A stretch of 64,000 nt of DNA from Achatina immaculata (GCA_009760885.1 CM019700.1:5484488-5548487), one strand, 5' to 3'. Shown: positions 21,956-35,165, numbered from the stretch's first letter. Translations and numbers: made by a program. Notes: generated from the sequence alone by a model not told the origin.

Positions 21956-22339
21956 GTGGTTTAACATGCCGTTTGTGTTTTGGAACCCCAAGTTTCACCC
22001 ACGCCGTCTTCTTTCTTGGCAGAAATGCTGATTCAGAATTATCAAAGAAAAAAAAATTATCGGTAATGTCTGTTTGATCTTATGGTTGGGCTTTTCTCAA
22101 CGATGGCTGAACGAGCCAGCTGATCCTCTCTTCCATTTATAAACGCTCGCGTAGCCTGGTACAAAAATTGTGGTAAGTCGACATATCTTGCTGGCTACAG
22201 GCATTCGAGATATTGTTTATATTATAGACTCAGCTTTGATTTTTCTTAATTTGTTCACTGAGTCATTCAGAATGAATTTAATGCGCGTGTTCTGTATTTT
22301 TATCTATCTCAGAGCATTTGTCACAGCCATCGTTTCCAA

Positions 22340-22560
22340 AGTCAGTCAGTCATTTGCGTGTCCCTTGTTGAACTTTGCCTCCCTAACAGCTCTCCTGTAG
22401 GCCTCTCGGTTGTAAGCAAGATGTCCTGCTGCTGATGCGTCCATTCGCAGATCATCAACGATGTCTTCCGGCAATCTTCGCCTTGGTCTTCCTCTCTTTC
22501 TTTTCCCCGTGTCTCTCTTTCGTTTCCAACGTGAAGCTGTTGATTGTTGCAGCAAAATCA
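22340..22560 (-). mobile_element. LINE-C 3' fragment with readable C-terminus
   Basis: The minus strand reads KRKRGRPRRRLPEDIVDDLR, then MDASAAGHLAYNREAYRR and AVREAKFNKGHAND. This is the basic GRPRR segment and terminal arm of a LINE RT. It is the best-preserved LINE-C end in the window; copies also lie at 20699, 40879 and 42695. Confidence 0.85.
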
Positions 22561-22984
22561 CCACAGGCTTATTTGAGTGCTTTTTTTCCCTCAAATGATC
22601 GGCCAGAAGACTTCGCTTTTTATATATAAGATCTTTAATTTTGTTGTTGTTGTTGTTGTTGTTTTGTACCTTATGGAGCAGGCCATCGTTTAATTTACTT
22701 ATTATTTGTAAGATGGTGGGTTATCAGGCGTCTCAGTCATATTCGAGCTTCCGGTTGTTTCCGTTCATTTTAGTTGTCTTCCCTTTTCAGTTTCAATACA
22801 TTTGAATATCTTTCTTTTCTTTTTTTCTCTCTTCCTTGAGTCTCCTAGTATTTGTCAGGTGCCATAACTCCTAACTCCTAGCGGCAACTCTGAAGACATT
22901 TAGTTGCAGTTTTTTAGTCTTTTAAAATGTAGTTTCTATACCTTCTTTTAGAGCTACATATGTTTCTCTGACTGTCCATAGTAT

Positions 22985-23335
22985 CCGCTGCCATCTTTCT
23001 CACAAAAAGTCTTTTGTTTCTCATTTTTGTTTCATCTTTTGAATGTCTAACCTACATAAGCATAAATAATAAGAATATTGGTGATATCTTGCACTGAAAT
23101 ACTTTTGTGTGTGTGTGTGTGGCACTTTCAAAGACATTCTGTTGTACGTTAGCTCTTGAGTTGCGTTTTCTATTCCTAACTTGATTTCAGTGCTATTTAG
23201 ATTTCTAGGTACTTAAAATTACCTAAGAGCACCAGTTTCAGTTTTCGAGGCCGTTGTACTTCGATAGTTTAGTTCTGTTTGATATGAACATTGTATCCAA
23301 CTAGCTGCTTTAGAGTTATAATCCTTTCTGCTCTT
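22985..23335 (-). repeat. Degraded LINE-like repeat, copy 2
   Basis: Direct repeat of 21776-21955. On the minus strand the right part contains a degraded FKYLE segment resembling the 'YLGS' region of LINE RTs. A GT microsatellite interrupts it at 23106-23121. Confidence 0.5.
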
Positions 23336-23787
23336 TTATATATATGTCGGTTGACACACATACATTTACTAGGAAGTAAGTTCATTTTCTTTTATTGGTC
23401 ATATAGGATTTTCTCCGCTAGCGAGAATCCGCCTGTTCGCAGATAATAACACTTGGATTTACCAAAACTATTAAGTAAATTGTAGCAAATAGTTACAGGT
23501 TTCTCATTTTCAACTTTCTCATTGCATGATAAATGTGTTGTTTTTTTTTTCTCCGCAGTGGGTTTCACTTTTGAAGTGACTGCTTAAAAATAGCTCTTTG
23601 TGCCATATTATTATTATTATTATTATTATTATTTGTTCCCCTAATTAACAGAATCTCGTTGTTCGAAATCATTTCTACATCGAACTAAAAAAAGATTAAA
23701 CAATTATCCTATGGAACTGATGATATGACGATTGGACTTTTAGTGTACAAATGATTCATTCGTGTGAAGAGAAGAAAGTCTGTTAAA

Positions 23788-23789
23788 AC

Positions 23790-23828
<39 letters not shown>

Positions 23829-24000
23829 TCCTCCTCCTCCTTCTCCTCTGCCTTGTACTGTTATGTGCTGCACTTACTTTACCCACCGATGCCCGACGTT
23901 AGGCAAGTGGCGCGGCTAAATGTATTGTTAAATCGTTTCTATACAACAGGTAGCTTACTGCCTCTATCCATCTTCTTCCGGGTCGCCCTCTTTACCTGAC
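23788..24000 (-). repeat. (CAT)n tract with possible LINE 3' end
   Basis: About 13 CAT units (23788-23827) are followed by ctcctcctcc and a stretch that resembles a LINE 3' end in reverse complement. The LINE assignment is by analogy with other (GAT)-tailed copies here. Confidence 0.4.
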
Positions 24001-24039
24001 TGCCAACATTTTTTTTTTTTAGGTGGGGTGGTGTACTTG

Positions 24040-24600
24040 AGCCGTGACGCGACTAAAATTCATTCTCATCAGAAAGTCCGACCAGTTGATCTTGTGCCTT
24101 TCGGTGTAGCACCGACGGGCCGGAATGTCGAGGAGGGGGAGAATAAGGGGAAAAGAGAGGGGGTGGGGGATTGGGGGGGGGGCAGAGTCGGGTTTGTACT
24201 CCTGGGCAGGGCCACCGGGAAGGGGGCCCGACCGATTCACTGCTTCGGCGCCCTGGAGCGTTTCCCTTTCTAAAGAGCTGCCTGGATGGTTAAGGTAGGT
24301 GGGGGGGGGGGGGGCTGTAGTAAATGAGAAAAGATAATCAGGGGGAAAGGGGGAGGGGGAAGGTTTTTTCGACTTTTAAAATTTCTCTCTGAGGCCCTCA
24401 CCCTGGCTTCCTGGTTATTGGGGGTGGGGGGCGAGGGGCCTGTTAACTTATAAGAACACATATGAGAATTACTTTCCGCATTTGGATTTTGGGGGTGGGG
24501 GTGTGTCCATGAGTAACCTAGCCCGGGTTGAGCTGACCCTCCGCACCCCCTCAACAGAGATACTGCCCCTGTAACGGGAAGGATGTTGTCGTTTCTCACC
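24040..24600. other. G-rich non-coding stretch
   Basis: No gene recognised. It holds several G runs (G10 at 24173-24182, G14 at 24301-24314, and interrupted runs to 24500) in an otherwise AT-rich region. Confidence 0.5.
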
Positions 24601-24710
24601 GTCTCTTCTTGTCTTGTTTACTTGTCTTTCTCACACACTTCATTTCGGAGATGACAATTCTCGTTTTAAACTCATTAAAAACTAAACATCCGTTTCAGAA
24701 ATCTAGAAAA

Positions 24711-24778
24711 CACACACACACACACACACACGCACACACACACACACGCACGCACCCACGCACGCACGCACACACACA
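24711..24778. repeat. (CA)n/(CGCA)n microsatellite
   Basis: Alternating acacac with interspersed cgca and ccacgc units over about 68 bases. Confidence 0.9.
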
Positions 24779-25088
24779 AAATGGGCTTTGGTGAAAAATA
24801 TTCTTTAAAGTGTTTACGCTGAAAATAAGCCGGATTTCAATTGTTTATTTCCATTACTTCCTGCTTCAGTGTGAAGTAAAAGATGGCGGGAGATTACTTT
24901 CCTATGAGTCTTTTGCGTCGTAGCATATCATAAAGCGGGATTTGGGCATAAGGCCAACAACCTTATCCTGAGACTCATCTAGAACTCTAAATGGGGAAAA
25001 AGTCACCGCTACGGAAACTCGCACCAAATTCAAATCGGGGATACCAACTCAGAGTAGCCAAAAGAACACATTCATCGACCCCAAATAT

Positions 25089-25688
25089 ATGACAAAGATC
25101 GGATTCTGGGATCTAAGAACAATGGCCGCACCATCGAAAACTGCTCAGGTAATCCAAGAGATGGATAAATATCACCTAGACGTCCTGGGCATCAGTGAAA
25201 TGCGATGGCCAGAAGCAGGGAAAAGATCGGCCGAAAACCGTAAGTTAATCATACATTCAGGTAGAGACGATGGGAAATTTCACGAAGGAGTAGGTATACT
25301 TATGCTAACAAAGAGCCTTACAGAATGGGAACCAGTGAACAGTCGTATATTAAGAGCACGATTCCAAATAATAATAATCTTAGTTGTCATGGGAGATTTT
25401 AACGCCAAGGCAGGAAAAGATAACACAGACATCGAAAAGGTTATGGGGAAAGAAGGGATTGATACGGTAAATCGGAATGGAGAAAGATTAATTGAATTAT
25501 GCCTAACAGTCATTGTATTTCCATACAAAGAGATACATAAAAGAACATGGATATCTCCAGATTATAGAACCAGTAATCAGATAGATCATTTTTGTATTAG
25601 AAAGCAATTCATAACATCTCCGATAGATATAAGAGCATATAGGGGTGCAGATGTCAACAGTGATCCCAATCTATGTATTGGAAAATAA
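25089..25688 (+). pseudogene. LINE-B endonuclease, degraded
   Basis: Two hundred codons keep IGFWDLRTM, ISEMRW, MGDFNAKAG and NQIDHFCI of the EEP endonuclease. The final SDH motif reads SDP (His to Pro), which removes a catalytic residue. A segment corresponding to the 'YAP' region is missing between residues about 95 and 100 when compared with 40306-40791. Confidence 0.85.
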
Positions 25689-26601
25689 GACTAAAATTGA
25701 AACGCCAACACAAGAAAGCAATACTCAGAAAGATAAACACTCTTAGTCTACAGGATGAAAATACTAAGAGTAATTTTAATCTGGAATTTACCACACAGTT
25801 CGCTGCATTCAGTGAGGTAGAGGAGACAGATATAGGTGACTTATGGCATTCTTACAGCACAGCTATAATTACAGCAGCTAAATCAAGTTCTGACTGCAAA
25901 CAACAAATAGAAAAGCATGGATATCAGATAACACATGGAAATCCATACATAAAAGACGAGCAGCCAAATTAGCCATGTTGAATGGAAAGACAGATCTTGG
26001 AAGAGATTTGGCAAAGGCAACATATAAAGAACTAGACAATAAAGTACAAATTTCAGCTAGAAGGGATAAAAGAGAATACATGGATAATATGGCGAAAGAA
26101 GCGGAGAAAGCAGCAAAAACAGGAGACAGCAAAACTATATACAACATAGAAAAGAGGCTAACAGGTATTATTACATCCAAAGAAAGACCAGTCCTTAGCA
26201 AAACTGGCACTTTTAACATCAAGTAAAGATCAAAAGCAAAGATGGGCCGAATACTTCCAAGAATTACTTAATCGACCACATCCTAAAGAATTGATAGACC
26301 TTGGAACTGATTTACCAGTCCCACAACTAAATGCAAACCTAGATGAAATTACATTGCATGAAATTGAAACAGCAGTGAATCTAATGGCTAACAACAAAGC
26401 TGTAGGTGAAGATGAAATAATAGCCGAAATGTTAAAAGCTATTAATATAGACAACATGAAACAACTGCAAAGAATGTTCAATAAAGTTTTGAAAGAAGAA
26501 AAGGTCCATTCTAAATGGAAAAAAGGAATCATTGTTAAAATACCGAAAAAAGCAATCTTATCGATTGCAACAACTAGAGAGGAGTAACCTTACTATCAGT
26601 T

Positions 26602-27165
26602 GTGTCAAAAGTATTTTGCAAAGTTATTCTGAATAGAATTCAAGACATAGTGGTTGTTGCAATGAGAGAAGAACAAGCAGGATGTCGAAAAGGGAGAAAC
26701 TGTCTCGATCAGATCTTTACTCTAAGAATAATACTTGAAGAACATATTGAAAAGCAAAAACCGTTAATCCTGAACTTCATAGACTTTAAAAAAGCATTTG
26801 ATAGCATACACAGAGAATTATTGTGGAGGATTTTAAGAATATATGGACTACCATCTAAGATTGTCAACATCATTAGTGACTTCTACAATGGATATGTTTG
26901 TGCAGTCAGTACAGACGAAGGAATGAGTGAATGGTTCCAGGTTGAAACAGACGTGAAACTGGGATGTATATTATCTCCTTTGCTTTTTGGAATTGCCACA
27001 GACTTCATAGTGAAAAAATGTTGCAAAGGCAAAACGTGCATTGATTTGGTACGTGAGATCCAACTGGAAGATCTTGATTTTGTAGATGACATAACTCTTA
27101 TCAGCGACAATATGAAATCAGTGCAAGTAAAAACAGAACCATGTCTTCAATGGCTAGTAAAATAG
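26602..27165 (+). pseudogene. LINE-B reverse transcriptase core, degraded
   Basis: The 187-codon segment has VFCKVILNRIQDI, EEQAGCRKGRNCLDQIF, FIDFKKAFDSIHRELLW, GCILSPLLF and a catalytic FVDD in place of FADD. Earlier RT blocks lie in 26291-26587 (NNKAVGEDEIIAEML) and the C-terminus in 27345-27839 (LIYACESWKTTKEIEKK, RKRGRPRETLKRTLL), with stops and frameshifts between them. Non-functional. Confidence 0.88.
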
Positions 27166-27344
27166 GACTTGAAATTAACAAGGATAAAACAAAAATAATG
27201 AAGGTTCTCATTAACGACGAAGGACACATATACGCAGAAGGAACAGCTGTTGAAGAATTAAATCATTTTGCATAACTCGGCAGCTATATAGACCACAGTA
27301 GTGACACCAGAAAAGAAATTAGAATTCGAATTGCCAAAGCAGCA

Positions 27345-27839
27345 TTGACCATCAATAATCTTGAGAACACATTGCATTCAAAAGTTATAAGCACAAAAAC
27401 CAAGTTAAGATTATTCAATTCAAATGTAATATCCACCCTCATTTATGCATGCGAAAGCTGGAAAACAACTAAAGAAATAGAAAAGAAATTAAACTCTTTT
27501 GAAAACAAATGCATAAGGAAAATACTCGGCATCAAGTGGAATGAATTCAAGAACAATGCAGAGAATAGACAGATGAGCAAACAGCAACCTGTCTCATGGT
27601 TGATGAGAAAAAGATGATGGACACATGTAGGCCATGTGATGAGAAGAAACAATCAGAGAATCCCCAAACAAGCTATCAAGTGGAGCACAACAGGCCGAAG
27701 AAAAAGAGGTCGACCACGTGAAACTCTAAAGAGGACATTGTTAAGAGAAGCCAGTTTAGTGGGCATAACATCCCCTGATGAGATTGAAAAACTCGCCGAA
27801 TACAGAACATCTTGGCGAACTACCCTATGTGATGTTTAA
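27345..27839 (+). pseudogene. LINE-B RT C-terminus
   Basis: Two overlapping frames read LRLFNSNVISTLIYACESW, then FENKCIRKILGIKWNE, and after a frame break at about 27615 the basic GRRKRGRPRETLKRTLLREA and a terminal ENR/WRTTL-type arm. The end at 27837 precedes the gatgtaa repeats of the tail. Confidence 0.85.
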
Positions 27840-28429
27840 CGGCACGGGAAGGATGTAAGATGTAAGATTACTTCCTACACAGACTACAGCCGTCTCCAGT
27901 ATTCGTCATCGCAAAATTCGTCCTATAATTTTGTGGAGGCAAAGTATGCCCAAGAAAGCGTAAGGAGAATTCCTAGACTGGAAACAAGGAAATGAATAAC
28001 TTGTCCACTGCTGTCCCCCACTTTAACAAACTTTCACTAGAGCCATCTCTTCAAAAAAGTAAACTTCTCAGTAATTCTCATCTTTTAAACTAGTATGCTA
28101 ATATTAATATTTGATTTGGTGAGATTTGGACAACTACTAGATGATTACAAAAAAAAAAAAATGAAAGAAATGGATATTGTTTTGGAGGAAGAAAAAAATG
28201 CAAAACAACAACAACAAAAACACCAGGATAGTCAGAAAAATAAACGAAGAAATTCGTCAAGAAAGTAAACATTATCCAAAGCTGGTTTAAGCCATAATGA
28301 GAAGACAACAAAATATATTTGGACATGACGCGAGAAGAAGTATATAACAGTATATGGCCGTCAGCAAGTCCTCATAAATCATTACTGTAAAGTAGTCATT
28401 TTCAACATGAAGGCAGGAAGCATCCAGGG

Positions 28430-28960
28430 CAGGAATTTAAGTATCAGGGGAGAAATTTCTAGTCTAAAAGGAGAAATTTCAAGTATCAGGGGATGAATTT
28501 CTAGTCTAAAGGGAGAAATTACAAGTCTCTGGGGAGAAATTTCTAGTCTAAAGGGAGAAATTTCAAGTATCAGGGGAGAAATTCCAAGTATTAGGGGAGG
28601 AATTTCTAGTCTAAAAGGAGAAATTTCAAGTACAAGGGGAGAAATTTCTAGTCTAAAGGGAGAAATTTCAAGTCTCAAGGGAGAAATTTCTAGTCTAAAA
28701 GGAGAAATGTCAAGTATCAGGGGAGAAATTTTTAGTCTAAAGGGAGAAATTTAAAGTATCAGGGGAGAAATTTCTAATCTAAAAGAAGAAATTTCAAGTA
28801 TCAGGGGAGAAATTTCTAGTCTAAAAGGAGAAATTTCAAGTATCAAGGGAGAAATTTCTAGTCTAAAAAGAAGAAATTTCAAGCATCAGGGGAGAAATTT
28901 CTAGTCTAAAGGGAGAAATTTCAAGTCTTATGGAAAATTTTCAAATCTGTTGGAGGAATT
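28430..28960. repeat. Minisatellite of about 38 bp, dimeric
   Basis: Alternating half-units 'gagaaatttctagtctaaag' and 'gagaaatttcaagtatcagg' repeat about 13 times with small changes. Right edge units diverge (aagtcttatgg, aaatctgttgg). Confidence 0.9.
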
Positions 28961-29365
28961 TCAAATCGAAGGAGAGGATTCTGTTTGTTTTTTTTTTTTA
29001 AATCACCGTAAAAGATTGTATAATGGTAAAAAAAAATCCTATATGAAAGCTCATTTTAATATTCAGGACAGGATTCGGAGGCACTTTGGATTGAAAAGGA
29101 AGGACTGGTATCTAGGACTCTGAGAATCACAGCTGTAAAGAAAACGCAGGTGACTCGTAACGGAAAACAAAATATTCTGTTTATTTCCTCAACCCATGCT
29201 TCAAAGTGACAAATTAAATTTCAAACAAATTTTCTTTTTCCGTTAAAGACACTTCATTGTAGCCAATCAGAAACAAGGAATTAAAATTGGATACCACTAG
29301 CAGGAGGGCACACCAAGAGGGCATCTTTGGTTGAAGCAAGTCGTCAAAATCAACTGAAGCAAATA

Positions 29366-29670
<305 letters not shown>

Positions 29671-30179
29671 TTCTTTTCCTTCTCTCTTCGCTCCCATTTT
29701 CTCAGCTTTCCTGTTTCTCCCTTTTCTGTGGCCACCTGATCTTGTATAGTTCCCCTCTCACTCTCCCGTGTCATGCTTGTCATTTCCCCTCATGAATTAT
29801 CAGCACTGCCTCGTACTGTTATAACAAATGAAGAAGTGACTTAAATACAGCCGATGAGGCTAGAAATACCGGTGCTGCCAACGTTTCTCTAAAAATTATT
29901 ATCTAAAATTGCTCCAAAATGTATATAGAATTATCAAAATTATTTTAAAAACATTAATTTATAGAATCATCTAAATTTTAAAAACATTAAAAGTTATATA
30001 GGAAATATATATATATATATTTTTTTAATAAAGATTAGGCGAAAATTAATGGGTAATTTTAATTAAAGTGATAAACTTACTTGATCAAGTCACACAAAGG
30101 GTAAATATCATCAATCATCCATCATCAGTCATCATCATCAATCGTCATCGATATCATCAATCATTATCACCATCACCAC

Positions 30180-30705
30180 CGCCAGCACATAAAACAACCA
30201 ACCAACAAGCAACAAACAACAACCCACAACAACCAACCAGCAAGCAACAAACAACAACCAACCAACAAGCAACAAACAACAACCAATCAACAACAACATT
30301 AACAACCAACCAACCAACACCAACCTTAACCAACCAACTAACAACAACCTTAACAACCAACCAACCAACCAACCAGCCAACCAACCAACCAACCAACCAG
30401 CCAACCAACCAACCAACCAACAACAACAACCAACCAACCAACAACAACCTTAACCAACCAACTAACAACAACCTTAACAACCCATCAACAATAACCAACC
30501 AACAACAACCTTAACAACCAACCAACAACAACCTTAACAACCAACCAACCAATAACTTAGCAACCTTAACAACCAACCAAGAGCAACCTTAACAACCAGT
30601 CAACCAACAACAGCCTTAACAACCAACCAACAACAACTTAACAACCAACCAACAACAACCTTAACCAACCAACCAACAACAATCTTAACAACTAACCAAT
30701 TTGTT
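30180..30705. repeat. (AACC)n/(AAC)n low-complexity array
   Basis: Over 500 bases of aacc, acaac and accttaac units. The strongly strand-biased composition keeps several frames open, none of them meaningful. Confidence 0.9.
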
Positions 30706-30719
30706 TAGTAGAGAAAGTG

Positions 30720-31940
30720 TGGTGTTTTTTAAAAAAATGTAAACTGTATATGTCCAGAAATTCTAAACTTTTTTTGGGGTGACACAAACTGCAAAGAATG
30801 ACCCACACATTTCGTGAAAATAAGAGATGAGATCTCCAAAGTTAGCTTCATTTATACCCAGTTATTCAAGTCCTAATTCAGTTTCATCTCAGTCACTACT
30901 CTTTTCTTGCAGTATTCTCAAGTTCCCGCACAGTAATTCTCGGCACCGCATTCGTACAATTCTTTTAAGTTCAAGACAAGAATTATGGCGCATGCGCAAA
31001 GGGTCATTAGCGTGAGGCGGGCGAGTCCCAAAACTGGCGACGGCATATCTGGGTCAGTGTTGATCATCTGTAATACTTTAAATAACTGAAATATTTATTC
31101 ATTCACTGACAAAGGGTTAATTAAGGAAGATTTACTCAAAGCTCAAGATTCGATTCTCTCCCCCCCCCCCCCCCCCCCGTTCTTTTTTTTTCTTTTAGAT
31201 GCACTGTTAAAAATATCTAGAATTATCTACATTCAGATATATAACTAACATCTAAATGCCTTTTTTTTTCATTATCTAAATGGGACCAGAATTATCTAGA
31301 TCTAGAATAGAAACTGTATGAAATGACAAGCCTGAGTCAGTGACGGATGATAATAGAAAAAAAAAAAAACGCCATCGCATACCGTGAATGATTAACCATT
31401 GGTTACAATTTCGATTTTAACTTTAACCACGCGACCCCCCCCCCCCCCCCCCCATTCACGTTTTGTTCTAACACGTATTAACGGGAAAAATGGCATAGCC
31501 TACGGGAAATAATATATTATTAAGTTTAAAAAAAAGAAGTAATGCTTATTTAAGTTTGGTAAATTGAAGGCATATCCTATTTAACCTAGGCGAATGTCAT
31601 TTATCTCGCACATTGTAACTGTCATAAAGGCGTATCTAAACCAGTCACGCAACATACATTTTCCTTGAAGCTATTTATGTGCATAACGCAAACCACCTTC
31701 AAAGTCGGCCGGTAACCTACAAACTAGGGCAGCTGACATTTGGACTGATCGGTACGCCTAGAGATACAACGTCATAGGAGAACGATCGAGAATTTCCGTA
31801 AGAATATGGATCTAGGTGCAACTGAACTTCTAGTATATTCATCTACTCTCAGTGGTTTTCATATCTTTCAGCGATAGACCCCCAGAGTTCGGTGGATGAT
31901 GCGTTGAAAGAAAGATTGTTTTAAAAAATAGTGTAAATTT
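30720..31940. other. Non-coding stretch with two C19 tracts
   Basis: No gene recognised. Runs of 19 C lie at 31160-31178 and 31435-31453. Confidence 0.55.
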
Positions 31941-31949
31941 AGAGAAAAG

Positions 31950-32025
31950 ACTATGACACAGCGGCGTAGTAAACTTTATTACAAAGACTATATCAAACAG
32001 AGATGTGGTGAAAGTTTATTCTTAC
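31950..32025. repeat. Minisatellite unit left of LINE-B4
   Basis: The stretch cggcgtagtaaactttatta then caaagactatatcaaacag matches the units at 33125-33300 on the other side of the LINE-B copy. Confidence 0.65.
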
Positions 32026-32029
32026 TTCT

Positions 32030-33095
32030 TCTTACATCTTACATCCTTCCCCTGCCGTTAAACGTCACATAGGACTCGCATGTTAGCTCGCCAAGTTTTC
32101 CTGTTTCGGCGAGCTTTTCAACCTCATCAAGGGATTTTATGTCAGCTAATTTGGCCTCTCTTAACAATGTCACATCTGGGTTTTATATGGTTTTTCTTCG
32201 GCCTGTTGTGTTCCACTTGATAGCTTGTTCTGGAATTCTCTGACGGTTTCTTCTCATCACATGACCGACATACAAATATGCCCATCTCCTTTTTCTGATC
32301 ACCCATGAGACAGGTTGTTGTTCACTCATCTGCCTTATATCTGCGTTGTTGTTGAATTCGATCAACTTTATACCGAGTATTTTCCTTAGGCATTAGCTGA
32401 TCCTTCCACGTATATTTTCCCTTCTTGATTAATGGGAAGTTTCATTATTTTCTTTCCTTGTTAATTTCAAGTTCTGTTTTGCTAGCCAGTGAAGACAAAG
32501 TATCTGTTTTTTATTACATGAAATTATATTGTCACTGATAAGAGTTATGTTATATGTAAAATTAAGATCTTCTATTTGGGAATCGTGTACCCAATTAATG
32601 CCAGTTCTACCATGCAATATTTTTTTCATTATGAAGTCTATGGGAATTCCAAAAAGCAAGGGAGATAATATACATCCTTGTTTCACACCTGTTTCAGTCT
32701 GTAACCATTCACTCACTCTTTCTTCCGTGTTGACTGCACAAACATATCCGCTGTAAAGATCCTTAATGATGTTGGCAGTTTTAGATGGCATTCCATATAG
32801 TCTTAAATTTTTCCACAATGAATCTGTGTATGCTATCAAATGTCTTTTTAAAGGTAAGGATTAATTGTTTTTGCTTTTCGCTATGTTCTTCAAGTATTAT
32901 TCTTAGAGTAAAGATCTCATCGAGACAGCTTTTCCTTTTTCGAAATCCTGCTTGTTCTTCCCTCATTGCAGCATTCACTATATCTTGAATTCTACTCAGA
33001 ATAACTTTGCAAAATACGTTTGACACAACTGATAGTAAGGTTACTCCTTTCCAGTTATTGCAGTCGCTAAGGTTGCTTTTTTGTATTTTAAATTT
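32030..33095 (-). mobile_element. LINE-B 5'-truncated copy B4
   Basis: On the minus strand this reads the RT core (EEQAGFRKRKSCLDEIF, TGVKQGCILSPLLF) and the C-terminal WVIRKRRW segment. The catalytic FADD is replaced by FTYN, so the copy is dead. The left edge tcttacatcttacatccttc is the LINE-B 3' tail in reverse. Confidence 0.88.
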
Positions 33096-33121
33096 ATTAC
33101 AATAACTTAATTCATCCATTA

Positions 33122-33300
33122 GCGTAGTAGAATTTATTACAAAGACTATCAAACAGTAGCGTAGTAGAATTTATTACAAATACTGTGTCACCCAGCCGCG
33201 TAGTAGAATTTATTACAAAGACTATCAAACAGTAGCATAGTAGAATTTATTACAAATACTGTGTCACACAGCCGCGCAGTAGAATTTATTACTGAGACTG
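33122..33300. repeat. Alternating minisatellite right of LINE-B4
   Basis: Two unit types alternate after a common gcgtagtagaatttattaca: one continues aagactatcaaacagta, the other aatactgtgtcacacagcc. Five units are visible. Confidence 0.8.
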
Positions 33301-33721
33301 AAATTTAAGCGTGGAGAAGGGGGAAGACAAATGAGAAAAGGTTGCTTGGCCAAGATGGGTCCAATGTGCAAAAACTGAGAATCGCTGGGCATTTTATAAC
33401 CATACAAAAACTGTGTAAAACATAAAACTGCCTTACAGTGCATAAGCCTTGTTATGTTATATTTAAAATACGAAGTAACCTAAATTAGTAATTATATCGG
33501 GAAAATCCGCTTTAAAGTTGTTTGCCGTCATGAAATACTGTACTGTGGCCTCTCTCAGAGGGCGCTTACCTCCACATGGCATGTTCTTAATAACCCTGCA
33601 GGATAGGTTAAAAGGGTTAGAAGATTGTATGAGAACCAGTTATTCAAAGGCGTGACAGTCAGCGAAGAGGCTGGAACGTTCTGGATTTCAGGCAAGGCGA
33701 AGTAGGCAAAGGATTTTTTTT

Positions 33722-33940
33722 TTACATCATCATCAGTAAACTTGTGCCGTCTCCCTACGGAATGTTGGCTGCAACGAATCTCCACTCTGCTCTTGTCTTC
33801 TTGTCATTCACCCAAGCTGGTTCTTGTCCATCTTCTTGATGTTGTCCGCCTATCTATGTCGCTGTCGTCCTCTTCCCTTCGATCTCCCCCCTCAAGAAGG
33901 GTCTTCAGTATAGAAGACTATACACTTGACATCTCAGTCT
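33722..33940 (-). mobile_element. LINE-D 3' fragment
   Basis: The plus strand reads acatcatcatcag (tail) and then cttgtgccgtctccctacgg, matching the reverse of 41222-41402 and 5925-6135. Only the C-terminal coding end remains. Confidence 0.75.
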
Positions 33941-34143
33941 TTGGTAAATGGTACCATCAGTTCTGTCAGGAGTTGTAGTAGAGGACTTGACTCTACTGGT
34001 CTCGTGATAGTGGTTGTTATGTGCGTAACACGAATCAGTCATTACATATTAACATGCTTGAACGTGTATAGGCAGTGTAAAAACCCGTGGCTTAAAGAAA
34101 AAAAAAACACAGACGTTCAAACAATGAACAAGATGGCAGAAAG

Positions 34144-34161
34144 CCCCCCCCCCCCCCCCCC
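34144..34161. repeat. C18 tract
   Basis: Uninterrupted run of 18 C. Confidence 0.9.
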
Positions 34162-34360
34162 GCCTCCTTTTAACCATCAAACTGAGCTACAGCTTCTACC
34201 GGTCTCGTCCGGACAATACTCTTTAGCTACTAACACAAGGCACCATCTCATTTCCATTCCCTTGTCTTCTCGTGTACCGTCGTGCTTTGTCGCTTCTTTA
34301 ACTAACCAAACCTCTGAGATTCATCATTCCTTCTACACTTTATCTCCACAACTGAATTCA

Positions 34361-34364
<4 letters not shown>

Positions 34365-34417
<53 letters not shown>

Positions 34418-34563
34418 CCTTAAATGCCCAGGGCACATGGGGCTTCCGCAAGGGTTTTCCACAAATGCCTTTCCTTTGCCTTTTTTTCTGCTCTTGCCCA
34501 GGTGAGCCCTCTATTGCTCAACATCCTTTCTGTTGTTCTTCTCCATGTCTCTTTTGGTCTACC
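34365..34563 (-). mobile_element. LINE-A 5'-truncated copy with 10-bp target duplication
   Basis: The last about 145 bases of LINE-A plus a (CT)n = (AG)n tail are bracketed by perfect aattcagcat repeats at 34355-34364 and 34564-34573. Sequence match to 3440-3600 is close. Confidence 0.93.
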
Positions 34564-34846
34564 AATTCAGCATATAAAGCTATCTTAACTTGCTGTTTCG
34601 TTACCCTTTATAGACTACACTGTAATGGCCGACCGTCTGGCCCGCTTGGCGCGACGGTCTTTTCGTGGGTTCAAGGCAATGTGACTCATCGGTTCTGAGG
34701 GTAGGGTGGCCAGGCATCCGGGTTTAGGCCGGAGAGTGCAGCTTTTTAGCACATTATTCTCCATCTGGAGCCCACCCTAGGCTGGACGATGGTTTGTTCT
34801 TTTGTGGGTTAGGCAGGACTCAGGGAAATCAGCAAGATGTGTATAT

Positions 34847-34893
34847 CTTATCTTATATCCTTCCCGTGCCGTCAAACGTCACATAGGGCTCGC
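34847..34893 (-). mobile_element. LINE-B terminal 3' scrap
   Basis: About 47 bases (tcttatcttatatccttccc, then gtgccgtcaaacgtcacat) equal the LINE-B 3' terminus. Confidence 0.75.
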
Positions 34894-34999
34894 AATGTGT
34901 ATATGTGAGTGCTTTTAAATTGGTGCATCCCCCCCCCAGAGTTTAATAAATTGTTTTTGTTAGAACAAAGGTACTCTGAGTGTGAGTGGGGGAGGGGGG

Positions 35000-35165
35000 T
35001 GAGCGTGTGAGGGAGGGGTGAGTTTGTGAATGAGGGAGTGAGTTTGTGAGTTTATGAATGAGGAAGTTTGTGAGTGAGTTTGTAAGTGAGTGAGATTGTG
35101 AGTGATGGAGAGAGTTTGTGAGTGAGCGAGATTGTGAGTGACTGAGTGAGTGAGTGAGAGTTAGA
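35000..35165. repeat. Degenerate (GTGA)n repeat
   Basis: Irregular gtgagtgagtttgtgagtg units. Confidence 0.8.

Larger units (their letters stand above)
24905..27864 (+). mobile_element. LINE-B near-complete copy B1
   Basis: The copy starts tgagtcttttgcgtc and ends in gatgtaagatgtaag. It is bracketed by agattactttccta (24891-24904) and agattacttccta (27865-27877), a target duplication that differs by one base. The 2.96 kb contain endonuclease, RT core and C-terminus in order but in several frames. The same 5' end (tgaatcttctgcgtc) is found in reverse at 40878, supporting this as the true LINE-B 5' terminus. Confidence 0.9.

Noticed and set aside
30068..30514. Plus-strand frame rich in Asn, Gln, Pro and Thr
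   Set aside because: It reflects the (AACC)n/(AAC)n array and has no domain.
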